The notes under the pieces: generated by a model
Databases searched by the model: none
What the model was told of the DNA's origin: nothing
The model's input: the letters and a program-made list of their open reading frames with translations, nothing else
Made by a program: the position numbers and the translations under genes
Part shown: in pieces, positions 29,514 through 36,297 of the stretch
How the letters are laid out: every line of letters starts with the position of its first letter
Position numbering within the stretch: position 1 is the stretch's first letter
IMG/VR virus record: IMGVR_UViG_3300037193_001621
Location: 1-36,297 of that record
From: a virus
Length of the DNA stretch: 36,297 bases
Direction: 5' to 3' (one strand)

Positions 29514-30572
29514 TCAGGCCGGGGACAGCAGGACGCCGAAGGGCGACCGGTTGGCCTCGGTGGGCTGGTCGTAGTTGATGGCGTTGGAGACCTGGTAGCC
29601 GGCGCGGAAGACGCACCGCATGGCCACCATGTCCTGCTGGGCGAGGTTGTAGACGATCGCGCCCGTGTTGTCCTGGATGACCGCCTGGTCGAGGATCTTC
29701 CAGGTGATGTCCTGGCGGATGCCGATGATACCGTGGGAGAAGTCCCCCGCGATCAGCTCCACCACCGAGGCGCCGGTCGGCCACATGCCCCGCATGGGGT
29801 AGGTGACCTCCTCGTCGAGCACCCGGTCCGCGGTGAGCTCGTTCGACTTGTCGCCGTCCGTGTTGCGGTGCGAGCGGAACCGGCCTCGCATGCGACGGTT
29901 GGCGATGACGCCGTTGACGTCGAAGCCGTCGTCCTCGACGGTGGAGAAGACCTGGTTGAGGTCCTCGGCGAGACCGCCCTGCGCGACCGTGGACGTGCCC
30001 CGGGCGTAGGAGTTGCCGGCGCCAGTCGCGATGCCCACGATGTGGGTCGGCCAGGTGCCCGGCTTGTTGGTCCCGAAGAAGACCGCCGCGTCCAGCGTCC
30101 GGCCGATGGCCTCGACGATGAGCGGCTTGGCCTCGCCCCAGATGTCGTAGTCGACGTCGTCGAGGACGGCGTCCGGCACCGGGACGATGACCGCGATCTC
30201 CTCGGCCTCCAGGTACTTGTTGGCCCAGTTGAGCTCGGTCGTCTGCTTGAGGCCGGTGTCGCCGTTGACGAAATACGCCACGGGGAGCGCCGAGAGGATC
30301 GGCTGCCTCTGCACCTTCGAGCTCATCCGGACCTGCCGGAAGAGAGTCAGCGCCGCCGACTGCTGCGGCACGTTCTTCCAGATCTCGCGAGAGACGTCCT
30401 CGGGCACGAGGGCCGCGGCGTCCGAACGGGAGACGATGTTGTCGTAGGCGTTCATCGGAACGCCTGAGAGCTTCAGAGCGTGGAGCTTGTCGTCCCACGT
30501 CTTCTGCTCGACCGCGGCCAGCGCCTGGATGTCCTCCAGGAACGCGGCGTTGGTGGTGATGGACTGGATCAC
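29514..30572 (-). CDS. Major capsid protein, HK97 fold
   Basis: A 352-residue protein, start chosen at GTG 30572 with AAAGGGA nine bases upstream; the frame extends further upstream but there it overlaps the scaffold gene. The sequence order is that of the phage_capsid family: an N-arm (TTNAAFLEDIQALAAVEQKT), VPEDVSREIWKNVPQQSAAL (spine-helix region), YLEAEEIAVIVPVPDAVLDD and EAIGRTLDAAVFFGTN (A domain), and GASVVELIAGDFSHGIIGIR near the end (beta strands). No delta domain is fused; the separate scaffold gene lies directly upstream. About 415 copies would be needed for a T=7 head; T number is unknown. Confidence 0.85.
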   Translation of the reverse strand: MIQSITTNAAFLEDIQALAAVEQKTWDDKLHALKLSGVPMNAYDNIVSRSDAAALVPEDVSREIWKNVPQQSAALTLFRQVRMSSKVQRQPILSALPVAYFVNGDTGLKQTTELNWANKYLEAEEIAVIVPVPDAVLDDVDYDIWGEAKPLIVEAIGRTLDAAVFFGTNKPGTWPTHIVGIATGAGNSYARGTSTVAQGGLAEDLNQVFSTVEDDGFDVNGVIANRRMRGRFRSHRNTDGDKSNELTADRVLDEEVTYPMRGMWPTGASVVELIAGDFSHGIIGIRQDITWKILDQAVIQDNTGAIVYNLAQQDMVAMRCVFRAGYQVSNAINYDQPTEANRSPFGVLLSPA

Positions 30573-30604
30573 GGGAGTGGATCCCTTTCTGTGTGTTTGA
30601 TTCA

Positions 30605-30620
30605 CCCCCGTGAACGGGGG
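30605..30620. other. Small hairpin upstream of the capsid gene
   Basis: CCCCCG (30605-30610) and CGGGGG (30615-30620) form a 6-bp GC-only stem with a TGAA loop, 33 bases before the capsid GTG and just after the scaffold stop. Without a T run it is more likely an RNA-stability or processing element than a terminator. It would leave an intact leader for the heavily expressed capsid message. Confidence 0.45.
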
Positions 30621-30627
30621 CCTTCGA

Positions 30628-31227
30628 CTAGCCGGCGGGCCGGCCTGCGGCCGACCGAATCGCTGCGTTGAACCCGGAGTTCCCCACGGGCTGCTGCCCG
30701 TTCTGGGGGTTGATCGGGCCGCCCGACGGAGGGGGCGTGCCGACCATGCCCGGGTCCTCCTTCGCGAGATCGTTGAGGGCGGACGTGATCTTGGCGTCGG
30801 TGGAGAGATCAACCTTCCGGAACATCAGGAGGTCAACCGCCACACCAGGGGCACGGAAGCCGGCCTGCGTCGCGACCTTCTCGGCCTTGACGCGGGTCTT
30901 GGTCTCGGCCAGCTCGGCTTCGGCCTTCTCGGCCCTCGCCTTCGCATCGGCCGCTTCCTGCTTGGCTCGGTCCGCTTCGGGCAGCTTCTCGCGCTCGAAC
31001 TGGGTCACCTGCGCCTTGAGCTGGTCGCGCTCCTTCTCCGCCTCGCGGAGCTTCTCGTATGCCTTGGCCACCGGGTCATCCCCGCCCGTCGCGGGGGGGT
31101 TGTTGGCCGGGGGCGGGGTGCTTCCTGACTGCGGCGGGTTTCCGGATCCCCCGGTCCCACCGCCACCGCCTGCCTCGCCCTCGAAGAAGGTGAGGTAGTA
31201 CGGGTTGATTCGCTTGAGCGTGCGCAT
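30628..31227 (-). CDS. Capsid scaffolding protein
   Basis: A 199-residue protein from ATG 31227 with AAAGGAG upstream. A short N-terminal segment (RTLKRINPYYLTFFEGE) is followed by a Gly/Pro linker, a long charged coiled coil at residues about 52-110 (KAYEKLREAEKERDQLKAQV, DAKARAEKAEAELAETKTRV), and a C-terminal part with VAVDLLMFRKVDLSTDAKIT. This is the usual architecture of siphophage scaffolds (DUF4355-like) lying between portal and capsid genes. It guides procapsid assembly and then leaves. No protease motif is visible. Confidence 0.8.
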   Translation of the reverse strand: MRTLKRINPYYLTFFEGEAGGGGGTGGSGNPPQSGSTPPPANNPPATGGDDPVAKAYEKLREAEKERDQLKAQVTQFEREKLPEADRAKQEAADAKARAEKAEAELAETKTRVKAEKVATQAGFRAPGVAVDLLMFRKVDLSTDAKITSALNDLAKEDPGMVGTPPPSGGPINPQNGQQPVGNSGFNAAIRSAAGRPAG

Positions 31228-31259
31228 CTCGCGTCACGACTCCTTTCCGGGACGCCGGA

Positions 31260-32804
31260 TCACCCGGTCGTCCTCGCTCGTGGATCCGGCACTGCTGTCG
31301 GATCCTCATTGCCCGGTTCACGTGGAATCCCTCCAGCGGGATCCGGGATACGTTGGTTGCCGTCGGGAGCTGCGGTCGACTTGAGCATCAGGTCGCGCTC
31401 CTTCCGAATCTCTGCCAGCTCTTCCGTGACGCGTTCGTCCGACCACTCCGGGTTATTGCGCTGGATGGCCGTCTTCCGCGAGAGAACGTTGGTGTTGACC
31501 TCCATGACCACGGTACGGCTGGTGGCCTCGGGATCCGCGGGAACCGGATCGGCCCGCTTGAAGTGTGGCTTCTTCTTGTCAGGCAAGCCCCAGTCCTTCC
31601 CGATGCCGGGCAGGTTCTCGACCTCCATGTTCCGGAGGATGACGTCCGGCATACTGTCGTCCCAGAATTTGCCTTTGCCCTCGGCGGCCATAAGGCTATC
31701 CGTAAGCCTCGCGCGTAGGCTAGGACCGGTCGAAGCTCCCTCTACGCCCTTGCCGAGCAGCTGGGGGGCCACACGGGCTCGCGTTAGCGCCCTTAGCTCC
31801 AGGCTGTCCTGCCACTTGATGATTCCCTCCGCGTCGAACTCCCACTGGATCTGCGCGAACTCGTTCTTGATCTTGTCGGGGTCCTGATCGACTTCCGTCG
31901 CGATGATGACCTCGGCTCCCTTGGGCAGTTGACCGCGGATGTCGAGGAATCGTTCCGGGATGACGACCTTCTGCTTACCGGTGAGGTGCAGGTTCTCCTG
32001 GCCGATGTTGAGCGTCTCGTTCAGGGCCAGTAGGAGGGAGGCGATACCGGCGTAGTCGGAGATCCCGTAGCGCCAGTCTCGACCGAGCTTGTTGGGGATG
32101 CGCCCCGCGAGGGGGCGAAGGTTGTGGACCCACTCTTCGGGGATGCCCGCGGTCTCCGGGTTCGAGTCGAGCGGAATCCTTGCCCCGGCGAGAGAGTGGA
32201 GCTTCTTGCCGTGGTAGAGTCGGTTCAAGGTGACGCCGTGGCTGTGAACCTCGATGTACACGGTTTCCTCGTTGGCGTCCCGATCCTCGGCGAGAATAGA
32301 GACGAACGCGACGGCAACGCACTTTCGACCGACCCAGTAGGGGATGACGTTTAGTCGACTATGCCACTCGGTCAAGGCATGCCCGAACCCCGGGATGCTG
32401 ATGATGCGCCACCAAACCTCGCCTTCCGATGAGCAGACTTCCTCGGCCCACTTGAGCTGGGAGGCCAGCTCGTTGAACTCGACCCAGTCGTCCAGCTTCT
32501 CCTGGTCGCCCTTGTTGATGGCGCCGATGGTGGGCTCGCCCCGGAAGAGCAGGTCCGACCACACTGCGGGGATCCGTTCTCCCAGCGGGTCGACGAGGTA
32601 CGCCTTCCGACGGTGGTCAGGTTCCTCCCACCACCAGGACGGGGCGAGCTTCCGGGCGTCCGACTCCCGAATCGCGTTCCACAGCTCCAGAGCTTGGCGG
32701 TAGAGCCGCTCGCGTTCGAGGCGCCAGCCGGTCTTGCTCGTCTCGATCTCGTGAATCAAGGCGTTCGCGAACCGGATGCCGGTCGTGAGGTCGAGAACAC
32801 TCAT
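31260..32804 (-). CDS. Portal protein
   Basis: A 514-residue protein from ATG 32804, overlapping the terminase stop by four bases. Its sequence fits siphophage portals: RRKAYLVDPLGERIPAVWSD near residue 70, a beta-rich wing (EEVCSSEGEVWWRIISIPGF, VIPYWVGRKCVAVAFV, TVYIEVHSHGVTLNRLYHGK), the stem/tunnel-helix region (SDYAGIASLLLALNETLNIG), and helical crown segments (SDERVTEELAEIRKERDLML). It forms the twelve-subunit ring for DNA entry. Length and place between large terminase and scaffold are standard. Confidence 0.8.
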   Translation of the reverse strand: MSVLDLTTGIRFANALIHEIETSKTGWRLERERLYRQALELWNAIRESDARKLAPSWWWEEPDHRRKAYLVDPLGERIPAVWSDLLFRGEPTIGAINKGDQEKLDDWVEFNELASQLKWAEEVCSSEGEVWWRIISIPGFGHALTEWHSRLNVIPYWVGRKCVAVAFVSILAEDRDANEETVYIEVHSHGVTLNRLYHGKKLHSLAGARIPLDSNPETAGIPEEWVHNLRPLAGRIPNKLGRDWRYGISDYAGIASLLLALNETLNIGQENLHLTGKQKVVIPERFLDIRGQLPKGAEVIIATEVDQDPDKIKNEFAQIQWEFDAEGIIKWQDSLELRALTRARVAPQLLGKGVEGASTGPSLRARLTDSLMAAEGKGKFWDDSMPDVILRNMEVENLPGIGKDWGLPDKKKPHFKRADPVPADPEATSRTVVMEVNTNVLSRKTAIQRNNPEWSDERVTEELAEIRKERDLMLKSTAAPDGNQRIPDPAGGIPREPGNEDPTAVPDPRARTTG

Positions 32805-34306
32805 GCGGCTTGACCCTCCATCAGATCCGGAACCTCATCGTTGGCCTTGGGCGGTTGGAGGGAGGCACGACCTTCTGCCGTCTTCTCCAGCTCCGTGATG
32901 ATGTGACGATGGCGCTTAGCAAGAGGAGTGACCCCAGCAAGAAGCGAGTCCACGGCATCGTCGTTCTTCTTTTCGGTGAGGTCGGGGTTGGTTTCCTTCT
33001 GCTGGACGGTTTGGAGCTGCTCGTCAAGCAGGACGGCCTTCCGTGATATTGCAAGGGCACGGGTCGGAAGGTCCGAGTCATTCCCATCCCACCGGGATGC
33101 ATTCTTGAGGAGCAGGCGGGTGTACTTGATTGCAAGTTGCTTGTACTCCTTGAAGCTGATGGGCACCATGTTCGGCCGGCCCGTCTTCATCACGGCGTTG
33201 TGCTTCCCTACCTCCCGCTCCAACACCTTGCCGACAGTGCGGGCAGACTGAGCGAAGGCGGAGTCGTAGTTGTTGGCCTTCCACCAGAACCGGTGGTACG
33301 GAGACATGGCCAACTTCATCTGGTAGGCGATCTCCTCCAGATCCTCGCGCGAGCTGACGACTTCCCCGGGCGGGACGTACATACCGCCGCGTTCCAGCTC
33401 CCAGAGCGGCTCGAACACGGTCTGGAAGTCGCCGAAGTCGGTGCCGCTCAGCATGCGCTGGTGCATGGGAGGCGGCATGAGGTTCGCGGAGTCGACACCG
33501 TACGGACCACCCCAGCCGTGCTTCTGTGAGTAGGTCAGCAGTCGGTCGTAGTAGTCACCGAGTTCCAGCGCCGCTTCCACGTGCGTGTGGTCAAAGGTCC
33601 ACAGGCCGGGCGGACGAATGTGCCAGTCTCCGTGGCGGAGCTGGGCGTGGGTGATCGGGTCCAGCAGCGCGAGCGACTGCTCGTACGTCTCCTGGTCGAG
33701 ATGGGGGTTGTCCTCCAACCCGGCGGGGATGAACACGCGATCTGGGGAGCGCCCGTCCACAAAGCGCTTCTTCACCCAAACGTGTCCGACCCCGCCGGGA
33801 TTGGCCGCGCCCCGCGCCCGGAGAGGGACGAGCGACAGGGGGCCGGAGGACGGTTTGCGGAGGCGAGACATGAGGTACGTGTAGTCCTCCTCCGGAAAGT
33901 GCGTGAGCTCGTCGAAGCCCACGAACTGGAACTCAGCCGACTGGTAGCGGAACCGGTCGTTGGGTCCCTTGAGGTACGAGAAGTTGATGCTGGCCCCGGA
34001 TGGGAACGTGAACTTCTTCTCGTTGTCGTTCCACTTGGCATCCGTGCCTGCGAGCCACTCCTGTGCCCGGGACATGATCGCGCCCGGGAGGGCGAGGTCG
34101 GTGTACGTCCGGCGAAAGAGAACTGCAGCGTAGCCGGGCACGTCGACGTACTGCAGCGCCGCCATCAAGAGAGCATCAGACTTCCCACCACCGGCTGAAC
34201 CCCCGAAGAACGCCTCCTTGACATCGAGCCACAGGAAGGCGTGCTGCTTGGGTGTCGGTACATGTGGGATGTACTGAGACCACTTGATGTCGACGGCAGA
34301 TGCCAC
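32801..34306 (-). CDS. Terminase large subunit
   Basis: A 501-residue protein. The start is GTG 34306, with GGAGG five bases upstream and a one-base overlap with the tail-fibre stop; the frame is open further up but only over that gene. ATPase motifs: Walker A GGSAGGGKS at 35-43, Walker B FVGFDE at 128-133, coupling motif ANPGG at 168-172. A RNase H-like nuclease follows, with GTDFGDFQTVFEPLW around Asp290/Asp293 and a late acidic motif, NDDAVDSLLAG. It pumps DNA into the head through the portal and cuts it. No small subunit gene was recognised in the window. Confidence 0.9.
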   Translation of the reverse strand: MASAVDIKWSQYIPHVPTPKQHAFLWLDVKEAFFGGSAGGGKSDALLMAALQYVDVPGYAAVLFRRTYTDLALPGAIMSRAQEWLAGTDAKWNDNEKKFTFPSGASINFSYLKGPNDRFRYQSAEFQFVGFDELTHFPEEDYTYLMSRLRKPSSGPLSLVPLRARGAANPGGVGHVWVKKRFVDGRSPDRVFIPAGLEDNPHLDQETYEQSLALLDPITHAQLRHGDWHIRPPGLWTFDHTHVEAALELGDYYDRLLTYSQKHGWGGPYGVDSANLMPPPMHQRMLSGTDFGDFQTVFEPLWELERGGMYVPPGEVVSSREDLEEIAYQMKLAMSPYHRFWWKANNYDSAFAQSARTVGKVLEREVGKHNAVMKTGRPNMVPISFKEYKQLAIKYTRLLLKNASRWDGNDSDLPTRALAISRKAVLLDEQLQTVQQKETNPDLTEKKNDDAVDSLLAGVTPLAKRHRHIITELEKTAEGRASLQPPKANDEVPDLMEGQAA

Positions 34307-35874
34307 TAGACCTCCGACACCACGTACGAGAGACCGTCGAGGCTGAAGCGCCAGTTGGCGGAGTTCGGCAGCACCGCGGCCCAGGCACCGACGGCCCCGG
34401 CGTTGAACCTCTTCTCGTCGAGAAGGATCGAGCCATCCGGGTCGATGAAGATCGCGATAGTGAAGGGGGACGGACCATTGATCGCCGGAAGCGCGAACGA
34501 CCGGAGCCGATTCGGCCGGAACTCCGCGGGAATCACTCCCTCGTCGGCGATGAGCAGACGGTTCATGCCGTCGCGAGCGATAAATCCGTCCCAACCGCCG
34601 CTCCAGTCCAGGTCCAGCGCCCCGCCGAGGATGACGGCGTTTTTGATGCGCGTCATGAAGAGATCGTCGGGGAACCACCCCAGACTGGTACCTGCCGCAC
34701 CGCCGGCTCCGCTGTAGATGTTGTTCCAGCCGATGCCGTTGGCGAAGGACGCCATCGAGGGGGCAGGCTCGGTGATCGTGACGTTCGTGCGGTCGTTGGC
34801 CTCATCATCCGTGGCGCTGACTCCCGCCCCGATGAAGTTCAGGCCCGTACGGGGCGTGCGAACTACCCCTTCGTCCTGGATCGTGTGGGCAGCCCCTCCG
34901 GACCCACCCCCACTTGCCGGACCGGGGCCACCGAGAACGAACTGATCCATCCAGGAACCGGCGGGAATGTTGTTGACTCGGATACCCGCTCGGCCGATGA
35001 TTCCTCGCCCGAACTTGGTGGCCTGTGCCCCCCCGAGGGTTGAGTCGAGACTCACCAACGGAGTTGGTTCCAACGTGATCATCGGGTTGTCCTCGAACCA
35101 GGCCAACCTGCACCGGTTCCCTGAGATCGAGAGCCTCAGCCAGTAGTCCTTACCCGCGACGAAGGCTCCGGCCGTGTTGGTGGCCGCCGCTATCTGCGTG
35201 AAGGCCCCTGCGTCACACCGGAACAGGTTGATGGCCCGGTTCCCCGCACCGTCGTCGTAGGACATGCCCAGGAGGAAGTTGTTGGCGTCCAGGTACTTGG
35301 CGATCAGACCCGGGTCCGCCGCTCCCGCAGCTCCCTGTCGCCACTGAACCTGAACGACCGTATCCGCTTCGGTCGGTACGGCCTGGTGGATGAGGCGCTT
35401 CTCGTTCGTGGCGTGAGTGAACGTGAGATGGTCGCCTGATGCGGCGATGCTCGCGCCGTTGAGCGTCAGATCCCAGTCGTCGAGATCCTCGAAGGAGCCG
35501 TGAGCCACCACGGCAGGTGCGAACGCTCCGGCCCCACCGCTTCCCGCCGCGTCGATCTGAGCCTGAAGTGCCGCGTCCGCCGCGATTCGCGCGGCCTCTT
35601 CGTCGGCGATCTCCAGCGTGCGGGCCTCGCTCTCGGCGAGGACGTGGTTGTTGTGCTGGACGATGACGCTGTTGATGCCGTCCTGCAGCGCGTTGTCGGC
35701 GGCGATGCGGTCAGTGATCTCCTGCTGCAGATCCAACGCCGACGCCGTGGAGTTGATCTGGAACTGGAGGTTCGAGTCCTCCGCTTCGCGGGCCGCGGTC
35801 TCGGCAGCGAGGTCCTCAGCTGCGACGCCTCCTCCGCCACCACCGGATCCTGAACGTCGAACCGGAGGAGCCAT
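34306..35874 (-). CDS. Tail fibre/receptor-binding-type structural protein with lectin-like domain
   Basis: A 522-residue protein from ATG 35874, coupled to the upstream gene by a one-base overlap. After a Gly-rich start, residues 17-110 are a coiled coil with repeats of R-x-AADxALQ type (DRIAADNALQ, ARIAADAALQ), as in trimeric fibre shafts. Residues about 117-320 look like a concanavalin-like jelly roll (EDLDDWDLTLNGASIAASGD, YWLRLSISGNRCRLAWFEDN). A GGGSGG linker leads to IQDEGVVRTPRTGLNFIGAG, a motif common in phage fibre tips, then a C-terminal domain. It probably binds host surface glycans. It is unusual that it sits directly upstream of the terminase, far from the other tail genes. Confidence 0.65.
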   Translation of the reverse strand: MAPPVRRSGSGGGGGGVAAEDLAAETAAREAEDSNLQFQINSTASALDLQQEITDRIAADNALQDGINSVIVQHNNHVLAESEARTLEIADEEAARIAADAALQAQIDAAGSGGAGAFAPAVVAHGSFEDLDDWDLTLNGASIAASGDHLTFTHATNEKRLIHQAVPTEADTVVQVQWRQGAAGAADPGLIAKYLDANNFLLGMSYDDGAGNRAINLFRCDAGAFTQIAAATNTAGAFVAGKDYWLRLSISGNRCRLAWFEDNPMITLEPTPLVSLDSTLGGAQATKFGRGIIGRAGIRVNNIPAGSWMDQFVLGGPGPASGGGSGGAAHTIQDEGVVRTPRTGLNFIGAGVSATDDEANDRTNVTITEPAPSMASFANGIGWNNIYSGAGGAAGTSLGWFPDDLFMTRIKNAVILGGALDLDWSGGWDGFIARDGMNRLLIADEGVIPAEFRPNRLRSFALPAINGPSPFTIAIFIDPDGSILLDEKRFNAGAVGAWAAVLPNSANWRFSLDGLSYVVSEV

Positions 35875-36176
35875 CAGAAGCTCCCCGTGACGCCGACCTT
35901 GGGCGTCCCCGGCGACAGCAGGTGCACGACGGTGTCGCCCGCCCGGCGAACATCGACGGCGAGGGCAGCACCCGGCGTGGGCGGTACCCAGTAGGCGTCG
36001 GCGCCCTCGACGGTGGCGAGCTCGCCGTTGACAGTGAACCAGATCTCGCCGGCGCCGTCTCGGTTCACGACCTCGACGGAGTCACAGTCACGGTCGAAGG
36101 TGACGGTGTCGTCTTGAGAGGCGACCAACGTGCCGTACCACGACGGTTTGTCGGCCGCTACGGGATGATCAGCCAC
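35874..36176 (-). CDS. Small beta-sandwich structural protein
   Basis: A 100-residue protein. GTG 36176 has AAAGGA eight bases upstream and overlaps the previous stop; a TTG at 36248 in the same frame has no ribosome binding site and would overlap the upstream gene more. The sequence alternates strands: WYGTLVASQDDTVTF, SVEVVNRDGAGEIWFTVNGE, AYWVPPTPGAALAVDV, DTVVHLLSPGTPKVGV. This resembles short jelly-roll or Ig-like proteins linked to fibres or capsids. The family is not identified. One-base overlap couples it to the fibre gene. Confidence 0.55.
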   Translation of the reverse strand: MADHPVAADKPSWYGTLVASQDDTVTFDRDCDSVEVVNRDGAGEIWFTVNGELATVEGADAYWVPPTPGAALAVDVRRAGDTVVHLLSPGTPKVGVTGSF

Positions 36177-36297
36177 GCGGAGTGTCCTTTGCAGAGTGGG
36201 AGACTTGAACGAGGAAGAGGGTGCCGATTGAACCTCCGGTGGCGCCAAGCGCCAAGCTGAAGAGGTTCCACTCGAACGCGAGGAACTTAGCCACAGG
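36169..36297 (-). CDS. 3' end of a gene entering from the right edge, possible membrane protein
   Basis: A frame open from the window edge ends at TGA 36171-36169, eight bases inside the next gene. The visible part is about 42 residues and hydrophobic (FLAFEWNLFSLALGATGGSI, then GTLFLVQV), with a polar end (SHSAKDTPRG). It could be one membrane segment or a buried structural segment. A GTG at 36294 could be its start, but the gene more likely continues outside. Confidence 0.4.
   Translation of the reverse strand, partial: PVAKFLAFEWNLFSLALGATGGSIGTLFLVQVSHSAKDTPRG

Noticed and set aside
1-36297. CRISPR array, insertion sequence, integrase, attachment site or toxin-antitoxin pair
   Set aside because: I saw no regularly spaced repeats, transposase or recombinase motifs, or att-like core repeats on reading both strands. 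Cas4-like and VRR-NUC proteins are explained by phage recombination.

Overview
The window is part of the genome of a tailed, long-tailed (siphovirus-type) double-stranded DNA phage. GC content is high, genes are tightly packed, and most stop codons overlap the next start (ATGA, TGATG or GTGA junctions). GTG and TTG starts preceded by AAGGAG-like ribosome binding sites are common. An actinobacterial or other high-GC host is likely but is an inference; it rests on base composition, start-codon use and an actinobacterial-IHF-like protein. I see no integrase, excisionase or repressor here, so nothing in this window argues for lysogeny.

Layout: (1) 1-1958, minus strand: a partial gene of unknown function at the edge, a 320-base structured leader, a UUCG-loop terminator, and a lysine/acid-rich nucleoid-type protein whose frame is continuous with a 143-residue upstream unit. 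(2) 1959-2163: divergent promoter region. (3) 2164-17410, plus strand: early and replication genes. These run from small unknown and zinc-ribbon proteins, through a stand-alone C-terminal domain of B12-dependent ribonucleotide reductase, a nucleoside-deoxyribosyltransferase-fold enzyme and a SNF2-type helicase, to a nucleotide cassette: dNMP kinase, MazG, two thymidylate-synthase-fold proteins and dCMP deaminase. A uracil-DNA-glycosylase/DNA polymerase I fusion follows. The module ends with recombination genes: Cas4/RecB-like nuclease, Sak4-like ATPase, SSB-like protein, VRR-NUC and IHF-like. (4) 17422-17452: hairpin terminator between the converging arms. (5) 17455-36297, minus strand, transcribed from the right: virion and lysis genes. 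In transcription order these are two small structural genes, tail fibre, large terminase, portal, scaffold, capsid, head-tail connectors, tail terminator, tail tube, tail assembly chaperones with a -1 frameshift, tape measure, distal tail, tip proteins, membrane proteins, holin and M15 endolysin.

The most interesting region is 7242-10722. The second thymidylate-synthase-fold protein keeps the catalytic Cys (191) and the Arg-Ser-x-Asp signature (211-214). At the position that is Asn177 in E. coli ThyA it has Asp222, the residue that marks dCMP hydroxymethylases such as T4 gp42. It sits directly behind a more divergent paralogue, a MazG pyrophosphohydrolase and a dNMP kinase, and in front of a dCMP deaminase. 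Together these could remake the deoxycytidylate pool as 5-hydroxymethyl-dCTP. The prediction that the virion DNA carries a modified cytosine is inferred from sequence and untested.
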